Of a stretch of 64,000 bases of DNA, positions 9,765 through 16,518 are shown one piece after another. The translations under genes were made by a program, and so were the position numbers. The notes beneath the pieces were generated by a model that ran no database searches, was not told the DNA's origin, and worked only from the letters and a program-made list of their open reading frames with translations. Where the stretch lies: positions 1-64,000 of the forward strand of contig JAFZUV010000017.1 in the NCBI GenBank assembly GCA_017618135.1, written 5' to 3'. Every line of letters starts with the position of its first letter. The first letter of the stretch is position 1. This DNA is from Clostridia bacterium (GTDB taxonomy: Bacteria; Bacillota; Clostridia; Oscillospirales; Acutalibacteraceae).

Positions 9765-10412
9765 ATGTTGAGACTTGAAAACTATGGATTTACCCCCGGC
9801 AGAATCACATCGTTTATCGTTTGCAGTGCGGTCGGTATAATTATTACCGCCGCTGTAGGAATACTGCTTTACTGCCTTTTCGGAACAGGGCTTGCAAGAA
9901 TTGCCAAAAAGAGAGGCGAGGAAAAAGAGTGGTACGCCTACCTGCCGCTTTTGCGCTATTATACGCTCGGCAAAATGGTAGGCGGCAGCGAGAAGATTAA
10001 AAAGATTTTTGCCTGCCTTCTGCCCTCTTTGTTTGCGGCTAAGTTTATCCTTTGCGTTATATCTGCCGCTCTTCTTACGCGCGGCGCGGCGAGTCTGCTT
10101 TTCGCGGCGGAGAACATCGAGGGAAGCGCCATAGACCTTACCGCGCTTGTAAGCTTCCCGATAGGATACTATATAGCTGCGCTGATAATTACGCTTATCG
10201 TATCGGCGGCGGCGAAAATCGTGTCGGCAATATGCTATTTCGGCGCTTTTAGAGACAAGGGTAATACACAGGCGGCAGTTTTCACCGTTTTAACCTTTAT
10301 TTGTTGTTCGCTCGGCGGCATATTCCTCTATGTCGCGTCTAAAGGGAACAGTGGTGAAAATACGGCGGATAAGGAGTCCGCGGAGGAAACAAAAGAGGGC
10401 GCTGACGAATAA
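9765..10412 (+). CDS. Hypothetical four-helix membrane protein
   Basis: This 215-residue protein is not recognised as a named family. It has about four hydrophobic segments (near residues 17-40, 78-105, 122-150 and 165-190), a short basic cytoplasmic stretch after the first helix (ARIAKKRGEEKEWYAYLP) that resembles the start of small DUF805-like or YIP1-like membrane proteins, and a highly charged acidic tail of about 25 residues. A clear ribosome site (aaggag) precedes the ATG, and tadA starts on the last base of its stop. Confidence 0.65.
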   Translation: MLRLENYGFTPGRITSFIVCSAVGIIITAAVGILLYCLFGTGLARIAKKRGEEKEWYAYLPLLRYYTLGKMVGGSEKIKKIFACLLPSLFAAKFILCVISAALLTRGAASLLFAAENIEGSAIDLTALVSFPIGYYIAALIITLIVSAAAKIVSAICYFGAFRDKGNTQAAVFTVLTFICCSLGGIFLYVASKGNSGENTADKESAEETKEGADE

Positions 10413-10852
10413 TGGACAGCCGCTTTATGGTGCACGCTGTTAAGCTTGCAAGGCGTGCCGAAAAAGAGGGCGAGGTGCCGGTTGGCGCCGTTATTGTAAA
10501 GGGCGGAAAGGTTATAGGCGAGGGCTATAACCGCCGTGAGGCGACCGGCAGGGCGCTATCCCACGCCGAGACAGAGGCGATAGAGGCGGCAAACCGGTTT
10601 TTGGGTGACTGGCGGCTTGATGACTGCAGTATATATGTCACTTTAGAGCCTTGTTTGATGTGTACGGGCGCTATCGCCGCCGCAAGAATAGGCGAAGTTG
10701 TGTTCGGCGCGTATGATACCGAACGGGGGTTCGTATGCAGTCGGGCCGATATCAATGCGCTGTCGGATAAAAAAATCACCGTCTTTGGCGGAATAAAGGA
10801 AGACGAGTGCAAAGGAATTCTTAATTCGTTTTTTAAAGGTAAGCTGAGATGA
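10412..10852 (+). CDS. tadA: tRNA adenosine(34) deaminase TadA
   Basis: TadA converts adenosine to inosine at the wobble position of tRNA-Arg(ACG). The 146 residues include the zinc and catalytic motif HAE (H51, E53) and the second zinc motif PCLMC (C81, C84), in normal spacing. The closing residues (NSFFKGKLR) fit the family C-terminus. It overlaps the previous gene by one base. The stop codon region is the first copy of the dispersed YRTCTGN heptamer repeat (reverse orientation, 10848-10871). Confidence 0.95.
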   Translation: MDSRFMVHAVKLARRAEKEGEVPVGAVIVKGGKVIGEGYNRREATGRALSHAETEAIEAANRFLGDWRLDDCSIYVTLEPCLMCTGAIAAARIGEVVFGAYDTERGFVCSRADINALSDKKITVFGGIKEDECKGILNSFFKGKLR

Positions 10853-10893
10853 CAGATTTCAGACAATATGAACGCCTGCGGCGCACTATATAA

Positions 10894-10914
10894 TATCTGC
10901 CGTATGACATCTGA
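10894..10914 (+). repeat. YRTCTGN heptamer repeat, three units
   Basis: Three in-phase heptamers TATCTGC-CGTATGA-CATCTGA, the second one degenerate. This belongs to the same dispersed family as the arrays at 11123, 15370, 20561 and 45646. Confidence 0.55.
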
Positions 10915-11016
10915 TTTGCGGCTTTAACGCGAATCATATAGGAGGACACCTATCTGCTCCTGCAAAACACAAGGTTTTGTTTGCGGGAGCGACGAACCGA
11001 AATAACAAACCCGCAT

Positions 11017-11050
11017 CTCGTCAGCTTATAACAGGTTATAAGTTGACGAG
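11017..11050. repeat. Intergenic palindrome sharing the core CGTCAACTTAT
   Basis: A 34-base near-perfect inverted repeat: CTCGTCAG-CTTATAAC, a two-base centre, GTTATAAG-TTGACGAG. A second palindrome with the same core lies at 16519-16556, also between genes that converge, which suggests a small repeat family with a transcript-end role. No run of T follows, so it is not a classical intrinsic terminator. Confidence 0.6.
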
Positions 11051-11091
11051 GATTGATTTGTGCGTTTTATAACAGACCTATAACAGTTCGA

Positions 11092-11120
11092 CCCGGCAAG
11101 GTTATCCTTGCCGGGCATAT
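11092..11120. terminator. Bidirectional terminator-like hairpin
   Basis: Perfect 10-bp arms CCCGGCAAGG and CCTTGCCGGG around a TTAT loop (11092-11115). There is no long T-run on either side. It lies between the convergent tadA and yfhO-like genes, where a shared transcript end is expected. Confidence 0.5.
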
Positions 11121-11122
11121 GC

Positions 11123-11150
11123 TGTCTGATGTCTGTCATCTGTCATCTGA
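11123..11150 (+). repeat. YRTCTGN heptamer repeat, four exact units
   Basis: Four contiguous heptamers TGTCTGA-TGTCTGT-CATCTGT-CATCTGA. The last two overlap the 3' end of the minus-strand gene that stops at 11136, so that protein's last residues (DDSDDR) are read from the repeat. Confidence 0.75.
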
Positions 11151-13733
11151 ATCGTCAAACGCGTTTAAGTTTATATCAAATCCTCCGTCCGTATTTTCGG
11201 GCGGTTTTCTGATAGTATTAACATCGATATCCAGTTTATCGAGCAAGGAAATATCGCCGGGCAAATCGTTAAGCTCTAAGTTTTCTCCTACCGTTTCGGC
11301 TATGTTTTCGGTTTTCCAACGGTTCAACAGCTTTTCGCCCTCGGGATAGCAGACATCGGTTTTGTGCCGGTTGCTGTAAATGCCGCAGACTATGAAGTAT
11401 ATGAGGAATATTATAATTGATATAAGACTTACACAGATGCCCGCGTCAAGGCCCGGGGTTTTGTAGGCAAATCTTATCACGCTGGTTCCGGCGTCCACCG
11501 GAACAGCCATAAAGCCTATATTGACCTTCTCTATTTCCACCGGCTTGCCGTCTACCGTGGCGGACCACCCTTTATCATAGGGAACAGAGAAGAAAACAAG
11601 CGACTTTTTGTTTCGGGCTACCGTGCAGGAAAAGCCGTGCCGGTCGGGGGTAAAGCGGTCGGCGCAGGACGCGCCGAGTGCCTGCGCGTCCGCCGAGAGG
11701 TCATCATCGTCAAAGACACGGTATCCGGTGCTTTCAATGTTTTCGAGAATATCGCCGTATTTCTTTATCTGCTTTTTGTCGAGCAGTATTGCCTTGAGCA
11801 TAAGCCGGGAGCGCAATTCACCGGTGAAATCTTCGGCGTACTCACGGGTCATATAATAGTCATACGAAAATCCATAGCCTACAAAATTTTGATTTTCAAA
11901 AATATGATAACCGCCGTCCGATTTAAGGTATTTATAACCGGGCATTTTGGTATTGCCCTGACTGTCGGAAAACTTCCGGAGCGTAGCGTCCGCAAGCAGA
12001 TATTTTACCGATAAGAGTGAGCGGAGAGCCGGGTATTCGGTGCCCGGACGGCTTGCCACGCTGCGTTCAATATCCATAAATTCATAAAAATCCGTAATTG
12101 AGCTTGGTACTACCGAATGAAATGCGTTTATTGACGGGAAACCCAAATACATAGCGGTATTATCCACGCCGTCATACACATCAATCCTGAAATCTCCGCT
12201 TTTCGGCAAATCGACTTCGCCTTCAATCAGGTGGTCAATCATAACCTCTTTAATTTCGTAGGAGTGAGAACGGCCGGTTGCTACAAAAACATTCGCGTAG
12301 AGTATCGAAATGATAAGCACGCAAGCTAATGAAGCGTTTAAAAACCGTTTAACGCTTTTGCGCCTGAGCCTTAAAAGCATGGCGAGAATTATTAAGGAAA
12401 GTATGGCTATCGCACAGCTTGAGGCAAAGCGGGCTATATATGTTGCCTGTTGTGGGTTTGTAAAAAGACCAAATATGATTTTTCCGTCTTTTTTCTGCGG
12501 AAAGAAACCGATTACAAGGGCGGTGGCTGCGGTTATACCGAGAGTCCAGGAAATGCCGTAGGACATATTTGCGCCGCTGTCCTCACACATAACGGCGGTC
12601 ATAAGGCACATAAGCAGTATCGGCATATAAAACCACCGCGCATAGTATGAGGTGTTAAAGGCGTAAAACGCGCTGTTGAGAACAGGAACCATAGCCATAA
12701 ATATACAAATGCCCACAACTCTTTTAAGCCAATGATTCTTCCGGGTTTTAAAAAAGGCGAAAACGCCGGTCATACTGTATAGCGGCAACCAGCCGCCGAG
12801 CGACGACCACTTTACATTTGCTTCCGGGAAAAAGACCGGTCTTGCAGGCAGGTCGGGCGGGAAGAAAAAGCACTCGAGGATATTCGGGTAAATGCTTTCC
12901 TTGCCATATACGATACCGCTCCAGCCTATAAGAAAATCGGTTATTCTGCCATTGCCGAGTATCGCAAGGACGGAGGGGATTATTATGACAGCAGACGAGC
13001 AAAAACCAACCGCCGCTTCAAACAACAGGGCAAAAAACGAGGACGTTTTAAGCTTTATACACCCCGAGAATACCCTGACAAAAAAGTATATTACCGAGAA
13101 CACCACCATACCGAAAAAGAAAAAGTAGTTGACCGCGGCGGCAAGCGCCACACAAACCGCAAAGACGCCTCTGCGTTTCTCGGTAAGCAGTAATTCAAGG
13201 CTTAAAAGCAGAAGAGGAAAAACAATAATCGCTTCGTGGAAGTGATTAAAGAATATATTGTAAACCGAAAATCCGGAGAAGGCGTAAAGAATTCCGCCTA
13301 AGGACGCCGCCTGCGGGGTCTTGGTAAACCGGCGTATATAGAAGTAAGCCGTAAGCGCGGCAAGTGCGAATTTTAAAATAAGCAGAGGTCCCATAAAATA
13401 CGGCACCCAGCTGTTGGGGAAAGGCAGGGTAAGCCAGAAAAACGGACTGCCTAAAAGGTAAAAAGTATAAGAGCCTATAAAATTTGCGCCCAGATCGGTG
13501 TTGAAGCTCCAGTAAACATTACCCTCTCTTACGGCCTTATGGCAAAGTTTATAAAAAGGGATTTGCTGAACATTAAAGTCTCCGAAAAAGGTGAAATACC
13601 CTTCGGACAGTATCATATAAGGTAAAAACACCGCCGCCGCGGCGAGAAGCGCCACTAAAAAAGTAAACGCGGCTTTTTCTTTTTGTTTTCCGAGCACCGA
13701 TACCTTTTCTTTAGAGAATAACACGCGGCGCAC
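11136..13733 (-). CDS. YfhO-family multi-pass membrane protein
   Basis: This 865-residue protein has an N-terminal half rich in transmembrane helices and a large C-terminal extracytoplasmic region followed by a last helix and a cytoplasmic tail. The opening after the first helix (FTFFGDFNVQQIPFYK, then SFNTDLGANFIGSYTFYLLGSPFFWL) is the YfhO signature. YfhO proteins are GT-C-like membrane proteins, in Bacillus and Listeria implicated in glycosylating lipoteichoic acid. The C-terminal ~70 residues after the last helix are acidic and low-complexity, and its final codons lie in a heptamer repeat. It is transcribed alone, convergent with tadA and divergent from yfbR. Confidence 0.88.
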   Translation of the reverse strand: MRRVLFSKEKVSVLGKQKEKAAFTFLVALLAAAAVFLPYMILSEGYFTFFGDFNVQQIPFYKLCHKAVREGNVYWSFNTDLGANFIGSYTFYLLGSPFFWLTLPFPNSWVPYFMGPLLILKFALAALTAYFYIRRFTKTPQAASLGGILYAFSGFSVYNIFFNHFHEAIIVFPLLLLSLELLLTEKRRGVFAVCVALAAAVNYFFFFGMVVFSVIYFFVRVFSGCIKLKTSSFFALLFEAAVGFCSSAVIIIPSVLAILGNGRITDFLIGWSGIVYGKESIYPNILECFFFPPDLPARPVFFPEANVKWSSLGGWLPLYSMTGVFAFFKTRKNHWLKRVVGICIFMAMVPVLNSAFYAFNTSYYARWFYMPILLMCLMTAVMCEDSGANMSYGISWTLGITAATALVIGFFPQKKDGKIIFGLFTNPQQATYIARFASSCAIAILSLIILAMLLRLRRKSVKRFLNASLACVLIISILYANVFVATGRSHSYEIKEVMIDHLIEGEVDLPKSGDFRIDVYDGVDNTAMYLGFPSINAFHSVVPSSITDFYEFMDIERSVASRPGTEYPALRSLLSVKYLLADATLRKFSDSQGNTKMPGYKYLKSDGGYHIFENQNFVGYGFSYDYYMTREYAEDFTGELRSRLMLKAILLDKKQIKKYGDILENIESTGYRVFDDDDLSADAQALGASCADRFTPDRHGFSCTVARNKKSLVFFSVPYDKGWSATVDGKPVEIEKVNIGFMAVPVDAGTSVIRFAYKTPGLDAGICVSLISIIIFLIYFIVCGIYSNRHKTDVCYPEGEKLLNRWKTENIAETVGENLELNDLPGDISLLDKLDIDVNTIRKPPENTDGGFDINLNAFDDSDDR

Positions 13734-13752
13734 CCCTTTTTTAATTTATTTA

Positions 13753-13780
13753 TTGATATTATACCAAAAAATGTTATAAT
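13753..13780 (+). promoter_or_regulatory. Promoter of yfbR
   Basis: TTGATA (13753-13758), 16-base spacer, TATAAT (13775-13780), 39 bases upstream of the yfbR start. Confidence 0.65.
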
Positions 13781-13819
13781 ATTCAATAAAGAGACAGAAA
13801 AAATAATCGGAGAAACAAT

Positions 13820-14401
13820 ATGAAAAGTCATTTTTACGCGATGCTGTCGCGGATGAAGAATATTTACCGTTGGGGACTTATGCGCAACACAAGAAACGAA
13901 AATTTAAGCGAGCACAGCTTGGAAGTAGCCGTTATCGCGCACGCTCTTGCGGTAATAAAAAACCGAAGACTTGGAGGCAGTGTTGACGCAAACGCCATAG
14001 CCGCCGCAGCACTTTTCCACGACACAAGCGAAATAATAACCGGCGATATGCCAACTCCCGTAAAGTATTATAACGCTGATATAAAATCGGCTTATAAGGA
14101 TATTGAGGGCGTGGCGAGAGAAAAGCTTATTTCTCTGCTTCCCGAAGATTTAAGAGATGATTATAAAAAGCTTTACAGTCCGGACACTCAGAGTGAAATA
14201 ATAATAAAGGCGGCGGATAAAATTTCCGCGCTTATAAAGTGCATAGAGGAGACAGTAAGCGGCAACCGCGAGTTTGAGGAGGCAAAAAAATCCACGCTTA
14301 AGGCGATTAAGGAAATGCGTTTGCCCGAAGCCGAGATTTTTTTAGACGAGTTTATCGATAGCTTTTATCTGCCTATTGATGATATGAAACAGAGAGATTG
14401 A
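13820..14401 (+). CDS. yfbR: 5'-deoxynucleotidase, YfbR-like HD-domain phosphohydrolase
   Basis: The 193-residue protein is very close in layout to E. coli YfbR, which dephosphorylates 2'-deoxyribonucleoside 5'-monophosphates. Shared features are the start (SHFYAMLSRMKNIYRWGLMRN), the SEHS motif with H32, the HD pair H67-D68, the TGDMPTPVKYYN segment and a later KAADK metal-ligand region. It would act in cytosolic dNMP turnover. The ATG follows atcggagaaacaat. The next gene begins about 20 bases after its stop, so the two are likely cotranscribed. Confidence 0.92.
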   Translation: MKSHFYAMLSRMKNIYRWGLMRNTRNENLSEHSLEVAVIAHALAVIKNRRLGGSVDANAIAAAALFHDTSEIITGDMPTPVKYYNADIKSAYKDIEGVAREKLISLLPEDLRDDYKKLYSPDTQSEIIIKAADKISALIKCIEETVSGNREFEEAKKSTLKAIKEMRLPEAEIFLDEFIDSFYLPIDDMKQRD

Positions 14402-14421
14402 ATAAAAGAGGGGGGCAAAAA

Positions 14422-15342
14422 ATGTATCCGATGTTGCTTTTATGCCATAGCGCTCAGGGAGAAGCGGCGTCAAAGACCTTCAGGATTCGGCGAGAATGTA
14501 CCGAAAAAGAAATTTATTTGCTTTCCGGCAGGGATAGCGGTGAAAGCGTCGTAAAAAACGGCGAGTTTAAAGGCGACGGTATAAACGAGGTGCTCAGCCG
14601 CCTTTCGGACAGTCTTCCGGCAAGGGCGTTGCCCATATATATAAAATTTATAAATACCGGGTCGCGCCTTCCCGTAAAGGTGTATCCCGACAGCGAATAT
14701 GCCGCACGGCACGGCTCGGGCACCGGCAAGGCTTCACTTATATATATTATCGAGGCTTCGGAAGGCGCCGAGATGATTTACGGCTTTTCACGCGCGGTAT
14801 CGTCGGAGGAGCTGAGGCGGAGAATGCTCGGAGGCTCGCTTTCGGCGGTGTGCAATTTTGTAAGCGCGCAAAAGGGCGATGTTTTCTTTGTTCCTCCCGG
14901 CGTGGTTTTTGCCGTGGGCGGCGGTATCTCGGCAATCGAAATTTCGATTAACAGCGACAGCGAATATATTATTTCCGATTACAACCGTTCGGGCGACGGC
15001 TCGCGGCCTTTTGAGCTAAATCGCGCTTTGGAGGTTGTAAATCCTCAAAAAATAAATATCGCCTACGGTAACACAGGCGACTTGACTCTATTTCCCTTCG
15101 GTACGGTGCGCGAGATTGGCAAAACGGATGAGTTTTCGGTTTGCGTTATGAATGTAGACGGGAATGTAGGAATTTACGAGGAAAAAGAATACTCTTCAAT
15201 TATAGCGGTTTCCGGCGAGGCGGATGCATCGTACCCCACAGGCACAATGCACATCAAGGAAGGCGACAGCGTTCTTTTGCCGCCGGGCGTAAAAATTCGC
15301 CTTTCCGGCAGGGCGGAAATATTATATACGAAATTCAAATAA
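14422..15342 (+). CDS. ManA-like cupin protein lacking the metal ligands
   Basis: The 306-residue protein has the layout of class I mannose-6-phosphate isomerases of the Bacillus type: the VKV-P-D-EYA strand, the GK....YII..-GAEMIYG segment, FFVPPG.VFAVG, IEISINSDS, and a C-terminal LLPPG cupin strand. The usual metal ligands are gone: the His of KVHPDD is Tyr88, the Glu of GKTECWYI is Ser105, and the His of G-T-x-H-A is Phe163. The N-terminal WGG segment is also missing. It is therefore probably not an active zinc isomerase. The start at 14422 was chosen because gagggggg precedes it; an in-frame TTG at 14398 is possible. Confidence 0.75.
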   Translation: MYPMLLLCHSAQGEAASKTFRIRRECTEKEIYLLSGRDSGESVVKNGEFKGDGINEVLSRLSDSLPARALPIYIKFINTGSRLPVKVYPDSEYAARHGSGTGKASLIYIIEASEGAEMIYGFSRAVSSEELRRRMLGGSLSAVCNFVSAQKGDVFFVPPGVVFAVGGGISAIEISINSDSEYIISDYNRSGDGSRPFELNRALEVVNPQKINIAYGNTGDLTLFPFGTVREIGKTDEFSVCVMNVDGNVGIYEEKEYSSIIAVSGEADASYPTGTMHIKEGDSVLLPPGVKIRLSGRAEILYTKFK

Positions 15343-15347
15343 AAAAC

Positions 15348-15370
15348 ACGGGCGGATAACATCCGCCCGT
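15348..15370 (-). terminator. Intrinsic terminator, mainly for the minus-strand 6S RNA
   Basis: Perfect 10-bp arms ACGGGCGGAT and ATCCGCCCGT with a three-base loop. On the minus strand the hairpin is followed by GTGTTTTTT, a proper T-run; on the plus strand no T-run follows, although it sits just after the ManA-like gene. Confidence 0.75.
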
Positions 15371-15418
15371 ATCTGTTATCTGATATCTGCCGTCTGCTGT
15401 CTGACATCTGACATCTGT
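15370..15418 (+). repeat. YRTCTGN heptamer repeat, seven contiguous units
   Basis: The longest array of the family: seven uninterrupted heptamers, TATCTGT, TATCTGA, TATCTGC, CGTCTGC, TGTCTGA, CATCTGA, CATCTGT, in perfect seven-base phase over 49 bases. It lies between the terminator and the 3' end of the 6S RNA, so it would be part of the 6S primary transcript. Confidence 0.85.
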
Positions 15419-15613
15419 CTTGTCCCGCCCTGCCGTAGCGGCTAAAGATAACCTGATTTAATTCAGGTGGGTACAAGCCGGACAGCTTCGTGCTCCCTTC
15501 TTCCGTAATCGGCACAGCCGCGGGAGGTCTGCAAGCCCACTGTCCGAGCAACAGTCCCTTTTAATACAATTGTAGGGTTATAAAAGCGCGGTTCGCGAAC
15601 AGCGCAGGACATG
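15415..15613 (-). ncRNA. ssrS: 6S RNA
   Basis: Read on the minus strand, this ~195-nt RNA has 6S architecture. The closing stem pairs UGUCCUGCGCUGUU (5', complement of 15598-15611) with GGCAGGGCGGGACA (3', complement of 15421-15434), 13 of 14 positions. UGUUCGC follows, as in E. coli 6S. The terminal stem pairs complements of 15540-15546 and 15479-15485 (CGGACAG/CUGUCCG). A small hairpin (complement of 15451-15468, ACCUGA/UCAGGU) sits on the 3' side of the central bubble, as in E. coli. 6S RNA binds sigma-A RNA polymerase and dampens transcription in slow growth. The exact ends are estimates. The TACCAT just upstream of the 5' end may be its -10 box. Confidence 0.82.
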
Positions 15614-15634
15614 GTATGGTAAAACTTCCTTTCT

Positions 15635-15660
15635 GCCTCCCTTGCTTAAAGGAGGGTGGC
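15635..15660. repeat. Short inverted repeat upstream of the 6S RNA
   Basis: GCCTCCCTT, a four-base centre, then AAAGGAGGGTGGC. It lies just upstream of the 6S 5' end on the minus strand, beside its presumed promoter. Nothing else is seen between it and the DUF1292 gene. Confidence 0.4.
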
Positions 15661-15726
15661 ACGGAAACGCCGCACCGGGATGAGCATCACAATTTCCCGC
15701 ATAAGTATTATATGCGTATTTACCGC

Positions 15727-16035
15727 CTATTCCTCGTCAATTTCAAAAAAGTTTTCAAGGCGGTCTATGAACGCGTCGGCTATTGTTTCGTACTCCTCGT
15801 CATCCTCAATTTCATAAAAGTACTCTTCCCCGTTTTCTTCACCGACCTTTACAATGACCAACTCGCCGGAATCGTCAAGAAACTTCTGCGGATCGTCATA
15901 GGTGGGAAGAAGAGCCAAGTACCGCGCTTCGTCGGTTTCGACAGCGTCGAGCACCTCAAAATTATACTCCTTGCCGTCGTCGTCGCTGAGGGTTATAAGA
16001 TCGGGGTTGTATTCACCGTTTTTTTCTTCAATCAT
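15727..16035 (-). CDS. DUF1292 family protein
   Basis: This very acidic 102-residue protein matches the DUF1292 pattern: an N-terminal ITLSDDDGKEYNFEVLDAVE strand set, then YLALLP and LVIVKVGEENGEEYFYEIEDDEEYETIADAF. The family is widespread in Firmicutes, often near yrzL/ruvX; its function is not known. The start at 16035 was chosen because ggaggcaacga precedes it. A longer frame to 16131 adds a hydrophobic segment but has no ribosome site. Confidence 0.85.
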   Translation of the reverse strand: MIEEKNGEYNPDLITLSDDDGKEYNFEVLDAVETDEARYLALLPTYDDPQKFLDDSGELVIVKVGEENGEEYFYEIEDDEEYETIADAFIDRLENFFEIDEE

Positions 16036-16195
16036 TTCGTTGCCTCCGTGAACTTTTTGCATTATTATTTTAACAAAAAGCATAAAAATAGTCAATAGCA
16101 CAGAAAAAACAAAAAAAGGAAATTGCTGCAAACCCCCGCGTTAAGGGCGTTACGGCACTTTTTATAAAATTTTTACAAAAATTATTAACTTTTGC

Positions 16196-16224
16196 TTGAC
16201 AAATTAGTTATTATGCAGTATAAT
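16196..16224 (+). promoter_or_regulatory. Consensus sigma-A promoter of the small transcript
   Basis: Perfect TTGACA (16196-16201), 17-base spacer, perfect TATAAT (16219-16224), preceded by A/T-rich sequence resembling an UP element. This is the strongest-looking promoter in the window, and no long gene follows it. Confidence 0.9.
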
Positions 16225-16250
16225 AAACGCAGAAAGAAAGAGGCGACCGG

Positions 16251-16301
16251 ATGAAGGAATGGATAGAAAGCCTTGAATTTCGAAAAAAGCGAAAGAGGTG
16301 A
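16251..16301 (+). CDS. Micro-ORF 1 of the repeat transcript (16 aa)
   Basis: The frame reads MKEWIESLEFRKKRKR, with AAGAGG seven to eight bases upstream of the ATG. It contains the heptamer A AAA AAG in frame (16283-16289), the classical bacterial -1 slippery site. A -1 shift there would replace the last residues by AKEVSPKNS and end at 16318, giving the same kind of tail as micro-ORFs 2 and 3. Translation and shifting are both unproven. Confidence 0.3.
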   Translation: MKEWIESLEFRKKRKR

Positions 16302-16326
16302 GTCCAAAGAACAGTTAAGTTTTTAC

Positions 16327-16368
16327 TTGAAGCGAAAATTTATGAAGGTGAGTCCGATGTACAATTAG
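16327..16368 (+). CDS. Micro-ORF 2 of the repeat transcript
   Basis: From a TTG at 16327 the frame reads MKRKFMKVSPMYN; an ATG at 16342 would give only MKVSPMYN, and an upstream TTG at 16273 would give 31 residues. No strong ribosome site marks any of the three. The tail KVSPMYN is almost identical to that of micro-ORF 3. Confidence 0.25.
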   Translation: MKRKFMKVSPMYN

Positions 16369-16405
16369 AAAATACCACAAAGCGAATTTTTAAGAGGCGA
16401 TAAAT

Positions 16406-16465
16406 ATGTTGATTTTTAGAACCCCAAAAAAATTCAATAATAAGGTGAATCCGATGTACAATTAA
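16406..16465 (+). CDS. Micro-ORF 3 of the repeat transcript (19 aa)
   Basis: The frame reads MLIFRTPKKFNNKVNPMYN, with AAGAGGCGA five bases before the ATG, the same ribosome-site sequence as micro-ORF 1. The peptide is basic with a hydrophobic start. The shared site and the shared tail argue that these repeats are under coding or RNA-structure constraint. Confidence 0.3.
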   Translation: MLIFRTPKKFNNKVNPMYN

Positions 16466-16470
16466 TATAA

Positions 16471-16500
16471 GGCCTCGCGGCAATGCCGCGAGGCCTTTTT
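16471..16500 (+). terminator. Intrinsic terminator of the small transcript
   Basis: GGCCTCGCGGC and GCCGCGAGGCC arms (16471-16495) followed immediately by TTTTT. It is a very stable GC-rich hairpin. Confidence 0.9.
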
Positions 16501-16518
16501 ATGTATATTCGGTTTGTG

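Larger units (their letters stand above)
10853..11135. other. Structured intergenic region between convergent tadA and yfhO-like gene
   Basis: This 283-base gap has no credible ORF. It contains a short hairpin at 10939-10954 (ATAGG...CCTAT), a longer one at 10956-10990 (GCTCC...GGAGC arms), the 34-base palindrome at 11017-11050, a GC-rich terminator-like hairpin at 11092-11115, and heptamer repeats at both ends. An SRP RNA is often found next to tadA in Firmicutes, but the conserved SRP tetraloop and asymmetric-loop sequences were not seen here. Confidence 0.5.
16231..16500 (+). ncRNA. Small transcript with three repeats and micro-ORFs
   Basis: A perfect promoter upstream and a strong terminator at 16471-16500 bound a ~270-nt transcript without any long reading frame. 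It carries three copies of a sequence close to GGTGAGTCCGATGTACAATTA (about 16297-16318, 16347-16368 and 16444-16465). Each copy ends a short frame with a related tail: VSPKNS, VSPMYN and VNPMYN, then stop. Two of the frames have an AAGAGGCGA-type ribosome site before an ATG. It may be a small RNA with repeated structural elements or an mRNA for a family of tiny peptides. It matches no RNA family known to me. Confidence 0.7.

Noticed and set aside
10939-11050. SRP RNA next to tadA
   Set aside because: Hairpins are present, but the conserved SRP domain IV sequences are missing.
11053-13128. Several plus-strand frames within 11.0-13.1 kb
   Set aside because: They are antisense to the YfhO-like gene, which has consistent membrane-protein character.
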